Shown here piece after piece: positions 52,798-60,944 of a stretch of DNA of 64,000 bases. The stretch covers positions 1 through 64,000 of the forward strand of contig NZ_BJDS01000013.1 in assembly GCF_005405265.1 (NCBI RefSeq), written 5' to 3'. The stretch is from Enterococcus songbeiensis. Lineage in GTDB: Bacteria; Bacillota; Bacilli; Lactobacillales; Enterococcaceae. The notes under the pieces are model-generated. The model made no database searches and was not told where the DNA came from. It was given only the letters and a program-made list of their open reading frames with translations. The position numbers and the translations under genes were made by a program. Position 1 is the stretch's first letter, and each line of letters opens with the position of its first letter.

Positions 52798-53223
52798 ATG
52801 ACAGACTGTATTTTTTGTAAAATAATCAATCAAGAAATTCCCAGCTACAAAGTATATGAAGACGACAAAGTGTATGCCTTTTTGGACCTTTCCCAAGTAA
52901 CGGAAGGCCATACGTTGGTCGTTCCAAAAAAACACGTGACAGATATTTTTGACTATGATGAACCCTTGGCAGCAGAGGTTTTTAGCCGTATTCCCAAAAT
53001 CGCCAAAGCAATTGAAAAAGCCTTTCCGGAAATCAAAGGAATGAACATTGTCAACAACAACAAGGAACTGGCCTATCAGTCGGTTTTCCATTCCCACTTT
53101 CATTTGATTCCCCGTTACAGCAAAGAAGATGATTTCTCGATGCATTTTGGCAATCACATGGATCAATACACACCGGAAGAAATGACGGCTATTGCCGAAA
53201 AAATCAAAAAGCAGGTGAAATAA
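52798..53223 (+). CDS. hit: HIT family nucleotide-binding protein
   Basis: A 141-aa nucleotide hydrolase/transferase of the histidine-triad family (HinT type, nucleoside phosphoramidates). The triad FHSHFHLIPR gives His at about 98, 100 and 102, with the usual zinc-binding Cys pair (CIFC) at residues 4-7. GAAAGGA precedes the ATG. It is followed with no gap by the YtxH gene. Confidence 0.93.
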   Translation: MTDCIFCKIINQEIPSYKVYEDDKVYAFLDLSQVTEGHTLVVPKKHVTDIFDYDEPLAAEVFSRIPKIAKAIEKAFPEIKGMNIVNNNKELAYQSVFHSHFHLIPRYSKEDDFSMHFGNHMDQYTPEEMTAIAEKIKKQVK

Positions 53224-53598
53224 ATGCTGAAAAATTTTATTAAAGGACTTTTATTCGGCTCTTCTGTCGGCGCAGTAGGTGGTTTACTGTTGGCTCCCCG
53301 CAGCGGGAATGAAACCCGCAAAAAGCTGGCAAAAGAATTGGAAGAAGCCACCGATTCCACTCTTGAATTAAACGAAAGCCTGCAACATTTCCAACGGGCT
53401 GTAGTTGAAACCAAACGAACGGCAATGGAAACTTTACCGGTTTTACAAAATGCGCTGCAAAAAGATATCGAAGCATACAAATTCCAAGCTGAACCGCGAA
53501 TCAAGCAGATTCAACAGCAGGTAGCCAAGCTGAATGGTCATGTCACCCAATTCACAGAAACCCTGTCGGAACCATCTGAATCAGGCGATAAAAAGTGA
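53224..53598 (+). CDS. YtxH-domain protein
   Basis: A 124-aa protein with one N-terminal membrane segment (about residues 5-24, FIKGLLFGSSVGAVGGLLLAP), then the RSGNETRKKLAKELEEAT motif typical of YtxH and a long predicted coiled coil. Some family members are general-stress proteins; function unclear. It starts directly after the hit stop codon, so it is cotranslated. Confidence 0.88.
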   Translation: MLKNFIKGLLFGSSVGAVGGLLLAPRSGNETRKKLAKELEEATDSTLELNESLQHFQRAVVETKRTAMETLPVLQNALQKDIEAYKFQAEPRIKQIQQQVAKLNGHVTQFTETLSEPSESGDKK

Positions 53599-53709
53599 TG
53601 AAAGTGTGAATTTTCTCGGAAACATCATTGGAATTCTACCACTTCAAATTAGAGTGTGTTATAGTTATACTTGTGAAAAATTTAAGTAGATTACAGGAGT
53701 GCTAAACGA

Positions 53710-54720
53710 ATGAAGAAAAAAATACTATTGGCTGCTGTTGGCGCGATGAGCGTTTTTGCTTTAGCCGCATGTTCAAGTAAAGGCAACGAAGAAATTGCTT
53801 CAATGAAGGGCAGCAAAATCACGGTAGCAGATTTTTATGAGGAAGCGAAAAATGAATCTGCAAACCAAAACCTTGTACGTAATATGATCATTTACAAAGC
53901 CTTTGATGATAAATATGGCGACAAAGTAAGTGATAAAGCGGTTGACAAAGAATACAACAAACAAAAAGACAGTATGGGCGACGCTTTCGAACAACAATTA
54001 GAAGCTGCAGGCTATACCACAAAGACATTTAAAGAATACTTGCGTCAAAATCTTGTGTTGGAAGCTGGCTTAAAAGCGAATATCAAATTGACAGATGCTG
54101 ACAAAAAAGCAGCTTGGGAATCTTTCCATCCAGAAGTTGAAGCACAAATCATCGCTTTAGCCAGTGAAGATGAAGCCAAAGACGTTTTAGAAAAAGCGAA
54201 AGAAAAAGATGCCGACTTTGCGAAATTGGCAAAAGAAAATTCTACGGACACTGCAACCAGTGAAGACGGTGGCACCATCAAATTCGATTCACAATCAACA
54301 ACACCACCAGCTGAAGTCAAAACAGCAGCTTTTGAATTAAAGGATGGCGAAGTTTCTGACGTGATCACTGCTACAGATGCTACTACTTACCAAACCAGCT
54401 ATTATGTAGTGAAAATGGTGAAAAACAAAGACAAAGGCAACGACATGGAACCTTATAAAGATGAAATCAAAGAAATCGCAGAACAAACAAAACTAAGCGA
54501 TTCTGCCTTTACTTCAAAAATCATCGGTCAAACCTTGAAAGATGCAAATGTGAAAATCAAAGATGATTCCTTCAAAGATATCTTGTCTTCTTATATTGAC
54601 GCAGCAGATACAAGCAGCTCAACTGCTGAAAGCACAGAAGAAAGCAGCGCAGCCTCTTCTACAGCAGATAGCTCAGCAGCAGAATCCACAACTGAAAGTT
54701 CAACTGCTGATTCTGAATAA
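53710..54720 (+). CDS. prsA: Extracytoplasmic foldase lipoprotein PrsA
   Basis: A 336-aa peptidyl-prolyl isomerase anchored outside the membrane that helps secreted proteins fold. Lipobox LAAC with Cys at residue 21; N-terminal chaperone region; parvulin domain about 140-240 (ALASEDEAKDVLEKAKEKDADFAKLAKENSTD and GGTIKFDSQ); then a Ser/Thr/Ala/Glu-rich tail from about 295. Normal partner for the abundant secreted WxL proteins encoded nearby (inference). It follows hit-ytxH with its own promoter (TATACT near 53668). Confidence 0.93.
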   Translation: MKKKILLAAVGAMSVFALAACSSKGNEEIASMKGSKITVADFYEEAKNESANQNLVRNMIIYKAFDDKYGDKVSDKAVDKEYNKQKDSMGDAFEQQLEAAGYTTKTFKEYLRQNLVLEAGLKANIKLTDADKKAAWESFHPEVEAQIIALASEDEAKDVLEKAKEKDADFAKLAKENSTDTATSEDGGTIKFDSQSTTPPAEVKTAAFELKDGEVSDVITATDATTYQTSYYVVKMVKNKDKGNDMEPYKDEIKEIAEQTKLSDSAFTSKIIGQTLKDANVKIKDDSFKDILSSYIDAADTSSSTAESTEESSAASSTADSSAAESTTESSTADSE

Positions 54721-54728
54721 GCCAATTT

Positions 54729-54777
54729 AAAAGCTCCCATCGATTTGAATTCTATCAAATCAATGGGAGCTTTTTTG
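54729..54777 (+). terminator. Intrinsic terminator after prsA
   Basis: AAAAGCTCCCAT/ATGGGAGCTTTT with inner GATTTGA/TCAAATC pairing and T run. Confidence 0.85.
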
Positions 54778-54824
54778 TAGTTTGAATTTTGAGGGACCTA
54801 CTTATTTCTTACCAAAATTATCTT

Positions 54825-57371
54825 TTAGCTTGGTGCATTGGATAAGCTCCAAGTTAAGGTAGCTTGGTAGGTGCCGGCTTCTAGGGAAGAGCCGCCGATG
54901 TAGAGGGCGGAGTTGTCAGTAACCGTTGCCTCAATTTCTTTGTTGCTTAGTTCTATTGGATTTTTGATTGCAAATTTCCGAGAGGTCTCAGTTAGGTTTT
55001 CTCCAAAAAAATTGAATCCTTCATTCGTACCTAGCTGATAATTATTCCCTAAAACTCTAATCGTATTTGTATAAGGTGAAACACCACCATTATTTATGAT
55101 AGTCAACTCTAGAACGACCGGTACATCGGAGGTAATTATCTTTTTATCATCCATGTTTTTAAAGCTGCCAAGAGATACTTTCAAAGAATAATCTCCATCC
55201 GGACGCGTATCTGTCACTCGAATCAACCCTTTGGAATTTCCATCATAGGCTTCCTTTTCATAATTCGAAATGACTGAATCCGTAAGAGAAAGTTTTAAGT
55301 AGCTATCTGGTTCTGTTCGTTGACCAAAAGCCTTCTTTGTTAATTCACCAGAATTCAATATTTTAACTTTGTCTTTACTGGAGATTTCCTCATATTTTTC
55401 TCCAAAAACTAAATTTGGGACAGCATCCAAGGTCAGAAACCCACTGTCTTGTACCACGATTTCCATAGAATCAGCGATTATCTGTGGACTAGAAGTAATT
55501 TCTTTTCCAGTCGTTTTGTCAATCCAACTATTGATCGTTGCAGTAAGCTGATACTTTCCCTTTGTTAAAGAAAGATTTTCTGGAAATCCAACGTTCTTAG
55601 GTAATGCCCCACCAAGAATAGATTCAAAAGTTTGTGACCACTCCTTTATCATCGTCTCATCACTTAAGTTTTCAAGTTTAAAATCAATGGTATAAGCCTT
55701 CCCTGGACCAGTTACTTTCAGAGTTGCTTTGGGTGTCTCTCCAATATTTGCATAAACTGTTTTTTCCGTAAATTTCAACCCATTAAGAAGTTCCGTCGTA
55801 TCAGGCAGATTTTCAGAGTCAAAAAAACTCCCAAAAGCCTTTGCTTTTGTAATCGTCGTATCAAGCCTTATATCTCCACCCGAAATCAAGCCTCCCCAGA
55901 AACTTGTACCGGAATTCGAGCTTGGAAAATTAATATTACCGTAAGGAACAAGAATCGTGCCGGCAAAAGGATTGGAAGAGCCCGACCTACCAGAAATAGA
56001 AGCTGTTGTGCCACTAGGAATATCAGGATAATTGTGCAGAATATGACTACCCATAGTTTGATAAAAAGGACCATCATTTTCACTCACAGCATCAGCCGAT
56101 TCGCCATTTATTGTAAATGTCAATTCTGCACCGTAGCTGTCAGACCATTCAAAGGTTTTCCAATTTTCCCAGTTAAATATAACGAAGGGTAAATTTTTAT
56201 TGGCTACACTGGAATCTTCTCCAGAATCAGTCACATAATTTTGGGGATCCTCTCCTTCTGGTAATTCAATATTGATAGTAAGATGATGATAATAATTTTT
56301 GTACTCGTTATAATCAAGATTAACTACCACCGTTCCTGTAGTATCTAACGCATCTTTGCTTAACGGAATATCCAACCTTAATGAATTAGCCCCCGTCCAG
56401 CCACCATCTTTTTTGACTAGCTTAGCCTCATCTGTTACTGCTTCATTTTTGACAAGGACTGTTTTGCTTGTCAAGTTACTATAATAATTACTTACTGTAG
56501 CTAACTGTAATTTCGCTTGATCAAAGTAACTTTCTGTGGCGGATAACGTACCAAAATTATCTTTAAAATCAGCTATGTTTGATAATTTTACCGGTGTGGC
56601 TTGCTCTGCGGTATCGGTTGCGTTGACTTGATCAAACAGACGATTTACCCCATCCAATTTGTTTTCTATCAAATAATAATAACGATGCTTGTCACCACTG
56701 GCATGAAAATTATTGCTGTCGTCCAAAACCCCTATTGTATTGGCGGCATTGCTTGCCAATACACTTTCTCCCAGCAAGGTTACTTTTTTATTAACTATTT
56801 TTTCTTCATTGTTTTCACTCAACGTGTCTGCATAAGTAATCGGATAATCATCATTATCAGGAACAGCATCTTGAAAATAAGTACCGCCCCATTTTGTCTC
56901 CATGTTGATTGTTTTTCCACCAAATGTTCCATCGTAGTTTTTTCCAGAAGTTCCAAATGTTAACCCTCCAGCAGCAAAAACGGTAAAATCGGTCGCAATT
57001 CCTAGAGGATATTTTTCCAATAATTTTTCCTGAAAAAGCGTTAAATCGGTTGGATCATTGACGACGGCCGGAGTATCTGCAAGTATCCGCGCGCTTTTTT
57101 GTGGGGTACTATCTTGTTCTTTTGGGGAAGCAGTGGTTGATTCGACAGTTGGTGTGGCTGATTTCGACTCAGAAGTGCTTGTTTGCATTACTTGTTCCGT
57201 GGAAGAAGTCTCACCAGTTGTTCCCTCTGAAGTCTCCTCTTTTGTGCTACTCGTTGCTTCTGTTGTGCTTGTCGCAGTCGTCGTTTCTTCACCAAACGCT
57301 GAAACTCCATTGACACTCGATGAAATCAGCAGAAAGAGTGCCATAAAGGCAACAATTTTTTTATTTTTCAC
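54825..57371 (-). CDS. Large WxL-domain surface protein (CscC-like), cluster 2
   Basis: An 848-aa secreted protein: signal peptide 1-25 (ending NGVSA), a Ser/Thr/Glu-rich stretch (about 27-92) like a wall-spanning stalk, a long beta-rich region with a GTILVPYGNINFP segment reminiscent of choice-of-anchor domains, and a WxL domain from about residue 645 (GFLTLDAVPNLVFG) to the end. The first motif has Tyr (YSL) where Trp is expected; the second is intact (LTWSLSNAP). Its start overlaps the LPxT gene end by 4 bp. Confidence 0.88.
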   Translation of the reverse strand: MKNKKIVAFMALFLLISSSVNGVSAFGEETTTATSTTEATSSTKEETSEGTTGETSSTEQVMQTSTSESKSATPTVESTTASPKEQDSTPQKSARILADTPAVVNDPTDLTLFQEKLLEKYPLGIATDFTVFAAGGLTFGTSGKNYDGTFGGKTINMETKWGGTYFQDAVPDNDDYPITYADTLSENNEEKIVNKKVTLLGESVLASNAANTIGVLDDSNNFHASGDKHRYYYLIENKLDGVNRLFDQVNATDTAEQATPVKLSNIADFKDNFGTLSATESYFDQAKLQLATVSNYYSNLTSKTVLVKNEAVTDEAKLVKKDGGWTGANSLRLDIPLSKDALDTTGTVVVNLDYNEYKNYYHHLTINIELPEGEDPQNYVTDSGEDSSVANKNLPFVIFNWENWKTFEWSDSYGAELTFTINGESADAVSENDGPFYQTMGSHILHNYPDIPSGTTASISGRSGSSNPFAGTILVPYGNINFPSSNSGTSFWGGLISGGDIRLDTTITKAKAFGSFFDSENLPDTTELLNGLKFTEKTVYANIGETPKATLKVTGPGKAYTIDFKLENLSDETMIKEWSQTFESILGGALPKNVGFPENLSLTKGKYQLTATINSWIDKTTGKEITSSPQIIADSMEIVVQDSGFLTLDAVPNLVFGEKYEEISSKDKVKILNSGELTKKAFGQRTEPDSYLKLSLTDSVISNYEKEAYDGNSKGLIRVTDTRPDGDYSLKVSLGSFKNMDDKKIITSDVPVVLELTIINNGGVSPYTNTIRVLGNNYQLGTNEGFNFFGENLTETSRKFAIKNPIELSNKEIEATVTDNSALYIGGSSLEAGTYQATLTWSLSNAPS

Positions 57372-57715
57372 AAAAATTCACTTTCCTTCCTTGTAGCTGA
57401 TTCGTGTCTCCGGTTTCTTTCAAAGTATAAGATAATTCCTGCTAAAAGCAAACATTCGCTACCAATAACTACCTCTAAAAAAGTTTTCGCTTCTGCCGTT
57501 TTTGGTAATTTTTTCGCTTTTGTTTTCTGGGTACTTACATAGGTTTGTGACGGACTTTCTGGTAAAGAAAGCCCGTCACCGTTTCTTGTAGGAACAACAG
57601 TAAATTCTGCTGTTGAGGTTTTTGACGTTGCTTTGGCAATGTCCGGTACAAGAAACAAAACTTGTCCCAATGCTAAAAGAGCAACCAGTAAAAAATAAAA
57701 TCCGCTTTTTTTCAT
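57368..57715 (-). CDS. Small LPxT-anchored surface protein (CscD-like), cluster 2
   Basis: A 115-aa precursor with signal peptide (about 1-29, ending DIAKA), a short linker and a sorting signal LPKTA followed by a hydrophobic helix and RNRRHESATRKE tail. As in cluster 1 the fifth motif position is not Gly. It lies 2 bp after the DUF916 gene and overlaps the large WxL gene, so it is an integral part of the operon. Confidence 0.8.
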   Translation of the reverse strand: MKKSGFYFLLVALLALGQVLFLVPDIAKATSKTSTAEFTVVPTRNGDGLSLPESPSQTYVSTQKTKAKKLPKTAEAKTFLEVVIGSECLLLAGIILYFERNRRHESATRKESEFL

Positions 57716-57717
57716 TT

Positions 57718-58755
57718 TTAATCACCTTGATTAGTTTGCGAATCCTCTTTTTCTTCCTCTTTCCGTTTTCTTCTTCCCAATAAAAAGGCCAACAATAATA
57801 GTAAAATCAACAGCAGCACAGCAATCAAAATATACAACCATAAATAATTTGGCTCTGGCAAAGCACTTGCTTCTTTATTGATTTCGTTGGCATCCGAGGA
57901 AACAATTGAAAAATCCTTTTCAAATTTCCAAGTTTTCTTTCCTGATTTTGCCACCAGCGAAAGATGATAGTCACCGGCTTCCAAATTATTTTTTCCCCAA
58001 CTGATAGGAAAATCATAATTGGAATTTGGTGCCATTTCCTGCTTATCGGCTTTTGCTTCCATGAAGACTTCTTTGCTGCCAGACTTGTAAATCTTCGCAT
58101 CCACGCTCATGTTCCCGAACGCCTGCCCTTTGATATTTTGCAAATTGGCAAAAACAGCGGGTAAGCTTTGATAAACGGCAGGTTTTACTTGGTTCAATTT
58201 TAATTCAGGAGTTATATAATCTAAGCTCTCTCGCAAAGCAATACCGAAAGAAAGCTGATAGCGATTGGTAATGCCCGTTTGTTTTTCTTCCTCTTCGTCA
58301 GCCTCCTGCTCGGCAAAAAAGGCACCTAAAATCATCCCCTCAAATTTTTCTTTTGGTACCTTTAGTTGGAAAGTTACCGGCTTGGTTTCCCCCGCCTTTA
58401 AGGTGATTGTCTGAGGTTTGCTGAATAATTCAGGAATTGTATATTTCGCTGAACTATCTTTAGGAAAATCTGCCTGACTGTAATCAATCACCCCTAATTG
58501 ATTGGTGAAAGACGGATTTGGCGAGATTTTTACTTTAATATCTTTGTCACTTTCAGAAATAATATTCATTGTTACGTCTTGTTGGGTGTCTGGTTTCACC
58601 AGTAAATCAAAAAATGTCGAATCTGCTTGTTGATTTTCTGGGAAAACACCTTCTATCGTAAAGCCTGCCCCAGTGGCAGCGGATGCTTTCATAGGAAAAA
58701 AGGAGAAAATAAGAAGAGCCATCCCCAACAGGATGAATTTCAGTCGTTTATGCAT
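57718..58755 (-). CDS. DUF916/DUF3324 WxL-interacting membrane protein (CscA-like), cluster 2
   Basis: A 345-aa protein: signal peptide (about 1-26, ending MKASA), DUF916 (FTIEGVFPENQQADSTFFDLLV), DUF3324, C-terminal transmembrane helix (about 302-325) and an RRKRKEEEK tail. GGAGG precedes the ATG at 58755. It has the same order and design as the cluster 1 anchor and is the intact DUF916 gene of cluster 2. Confidence 0.9.
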   Translation of the reverse strand: MHKRLKFILLGMALLIFSFFPMKASAATGAGFTIEGVFPENQQADSTFFDLLVKPDTQQDVTMNIISESDKDIKVKISPNPSFTNQLGVIDYSQADFPKDSSAKYTIPELFSKPQTITLKAGETKPVTFQLKVPKEKFEGMILGAFFAEQEADEEEEKQTGITNRYQLSFGIALRESLDYITPELKLNQVKPAVYQSLPAVFANLQNIKGQAFGNMSVDAKIYKSGSKEVFMEAKADKQEMAPNSNYDFPISWGKNNLEAGDYHLSLVAKSGKKTWKFEKDFSIVSSDANEINKEASALPEPNYLWLYILIAVLLLILLLLLAFLLGRRKRKEEEKEDSQTNQGD

Positions 58756-58831
58756 CAGGAACCTCCATTTCATTTGTTGTCAGGGATAGCCCTGTCCTAT
58801 TAAATTCGTGGTGCGATTTTTTGATTAGATT

Positions 58832-59579
58832 TTATTTTTCGATGCCAGCATCGGGAGTAGCGATTGAGTTAACTAATTGCCAGTTTAGTTCAGCATAGTA
58901 TGTGCCTTTTTCTAATTTTGACCCCGCCCCTAAAGTTAAACTTGTTCCACTTTCTCCAGAAGCTACTGAGTATTCTTTAGCACTATCGCTTTCAACTTTG
59001 TCAGCAATCACTGTAGTATAATCTTCACCAGCAGCAATTGAAGCACTAGTAGTTGACAAAACTAAGTTTAAAGTTGCAGACGTGATAGAAGAATCATTTG
59101 AACCAGTGAATTTTCCTAGTTTAGCAGTTAATGTCCATCCAGCATGCGTTGTTCGATAATCGCTCACAACAATTTTACCCTTTTCTGAGCTAGTTGTCCC
59201 ATCATAAGCATCATAAGTGCTTGCTTTAGAAACAGCAAAAGGATTTTCAGTATCTAGATGCAAAACCTTATCTGTTTTCAAAACTTCACGTTCCGTTTTT
59301 CCAAAATTCAAATCTGGAACAGCATCTAAAGTAAGAAAACCATCTTCAACCGTAAATTCAGCAGTTGATTTAGCTGTTGCGGAAGAAGTATCGTCAGACA
59401 CAAACCCTTCCCCAGCAGTTCCTGCTGAGATATTGTTAACAATCGGATTTTTATCAGAATCGGTTCCGTTTGCTGTTCCTGGTCCATTTGGATTTTCATA
59501 AGCCAATGGCTGTTCCCCCACTAGCGAATGTCAACAAAGCCAATCCTGATACGGTAATTGCTGCAAAAATTTTTTTCAT
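58832..59579 (-). pseudogene. Small WxL-domain protein gene (CscB-like), cluster 2, frameshifted
   Basis: An ATG at 59579 with AGGGGG upstream opens a clean signal peptide (MKKIFAAITVSGLALLTFAS) but the frame stops at 59496. The mature WxL protein continues in another frame from 59521 to 58832 (AYENPNGPG, then GFLTLDAVPDLNFG, first motif WTL, second LNWQLV). Removing one G from the G5 tract at 59515-59519 joins them as ...FASGEQPLA-YENPNG, with a normal signal peptidase site. As written, secretion needs a frameshift; the 229-codon GTG frame would lack a signal peptide. It could be a decayed gene, a phase-variable tract or a sequencing error. Confidence 0.75.
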
Positions 59580-59580
59580 T

Positions 59581-60564
59581 TTAATTTCCCCCTAAAGTTC
59601 TTTTTTTATTTTTGGTTGTTTGTTTCTTGAGCGAGTAAAGAACGAGTCCAATCAACAAAAGCAGCACGGCGACTGCGAGTAATAGCCAACCAACATAATC
59701 CCGCTGGACATTACCAGCTTGCTGATTGATTTTTTCAGCAGTTTTTTTGTCGAGTATTAGGCTTTGGTCAATCGTTTGAACCTTACCATCAACTGTCATT
59801 GTTCCAGTCACACGATAGCTTCCCGCTAAGAGCGGTTTTCCCTGCAAACTGATTATTGGCGTCATTACTTGATTCGGTGCAAAACTGATTGCTTGTTGCC
59901 GCAAAAGATACGTTGTTTTTCTCAAACCGAAGAATTGCTTATGAGTCAGCGTCAAATCCATTGAAACAGGACTCAACAAAGCAGTGTTGGGATTGCCGAT
60001 TTCAACGCTGATTGCCGGCATATCCGACACAACGCTGCCCGTCACACCTGACAATTCGATGGGCTGTTTTTCCGTCATCACGCTTCCTTGAAAAATCAGC
60101 GGAACAAAAGTTGTCTCCTCCTTCACAGAAATGGCGACGGCGCCCATTACCTGTCCAGAAAAATCGGTTGTAGGCATTGTCAAATCCAGATCAATTGTTT
60201 GGCTTCCACTTGCCGGCAAATTTAGAGAGTGCGTAGGAATGAGTTCCTCTGTCAAAAAAGGTGCTGTCCCAAAGGCTGTATGACCGCCCATTTGGTAAAA
60301 CAGTTTACCTTCCTCATTCGTAGCAGCCGATGCACCGCTAATCTGCACCTGCATTGGCTGTGTTGAAAAGTTGGTGACAGAAAAACTCAACTTGTGCTTT
60401 TTACTGTTTGCACGAAGTTGAATTTTTCCGCTGATATTCTGCTGATCCAAAGTCAATGGTGTAACAGTTAAATTTGGCACATCTGCCCAAACTAGTTTCG
60501 GTTGTAAAACAAGAATAAAGAATAAGAGAGATAACAGTAAAAAAAGTTTTCGATCTTTTCTGAT
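59581..60564 (-). CDS. DUF916-type WxL-interacting membrane protein with apparent ATC start, cluster 2
   Basis: A protein of 327 aa if translation starts at ATC 60564: signal peptide (about 1-27, ending PKLVWA), a DUF916-like region (LTVTPLTLDQQNISG), DUF3324-like region, C-terminal helix (about 293-314) and KKQTTKNKKR tail. AAGGAGG lies exactly 7 nt before the ATC; the only ATG/GTG/TTG codon downstream, GTG 60480, falls after the signal peptide, and an in-frame TAA lies just upstream. So either ATC is used or the start has been lost by a point mutation. A strong promoter is present. It lies 1 bp from the next WxL gene. Confidence 0.7.
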   Translation of the reverse strand: MRKDRKLFLLLSLLFFILVLQPKLVWADVPNLTVTPLTLDQQNISGKIQLRANSKKHKLSFSVTNFSTQPMQVQISGASAATNEEGKLFYQMGGHTAFGTAPFLTEELIPTHSLNLPASGSQTIDLDLTMPTTDFSGQVMGAVAISVKEETTFVPLIFQGSVMTEKQPIELSGVTGSVVSDMPAISVEIGNPNTALLSPVSMDLTLTHKQFFGLRKTTYLLRQQAISFAPNQVMTPIISLQGKPLLAGSYRVTGTMTVDGKVQTIDQSLILDKKTAEKINQQAGNVQRDYVGWLLLAVAVLLLLIGLVLYSLKKQTTKNKKRTLGGN

Positions 60565-60595
60565 TCGAATCCCTCCTTATCCCTTTTCGTAGGTG

Positions 60596-60624
60596 ATTAT
60601 AGCCGCTTTCATATTAAATATCAA
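60596..60624 (-). promoter_or_regulatory. Promoter of WxL cluster 2
   Basis: Minus strand TTGATA, 17-bp spacer, TATAAT; predicted start near 60589, only about 25 nt before the ATC start codon. Confidence 0.7.
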
Positions 60625-60906
60625 CGCATATTTTATCAAAAATGAAGGAAATTTATTTTTTTTGGTGATGTGTCAATGCACATTCAATTTTCAAAAAAAA
60701 TTTTAGATTATTTGATTAAAATAACTAAATGATTTTTTATAGGTTAATTTTTTCTTAAGAGCTTTCATAAAAGTTTTTTGCTGTCCCTTTTCTCTTTTAA
60801 TTAAAGTTGATTATAAAATAACGAGAAATAGATTATTTTTTTACATTAATCCCACCGAATAAAAGAAAGACCGCATTCATTCCTAGATTTTCTGGTCATT
60901 CCTCCG

Positions 60907-60912
60907 TATAAT
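60907..60912 (+). promoter_or_regulatory. -10 element of the divergent DUF916 gene
   Basis: Perfect TATAAT about 30 bp upstream of the start region; the -35 (TAGATT, 17 bp upstream) is weak. Confidence 0.5.
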
Positions 60913-60944
60913 AACTAAGTGACACGGGAAAGGAAGTGCTTGTC

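Larger units (their letters stand above)
60565..60944. other. Divergent AT-rich intergenic region
   Basis: Contains the leftward promoter of cluster 2 and the rightward promoter of the DUF916 gene. An ATGTG-N6-CACAT palindrome lies near 60667-60682. No gene was recognised. Confidence 0.5.
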
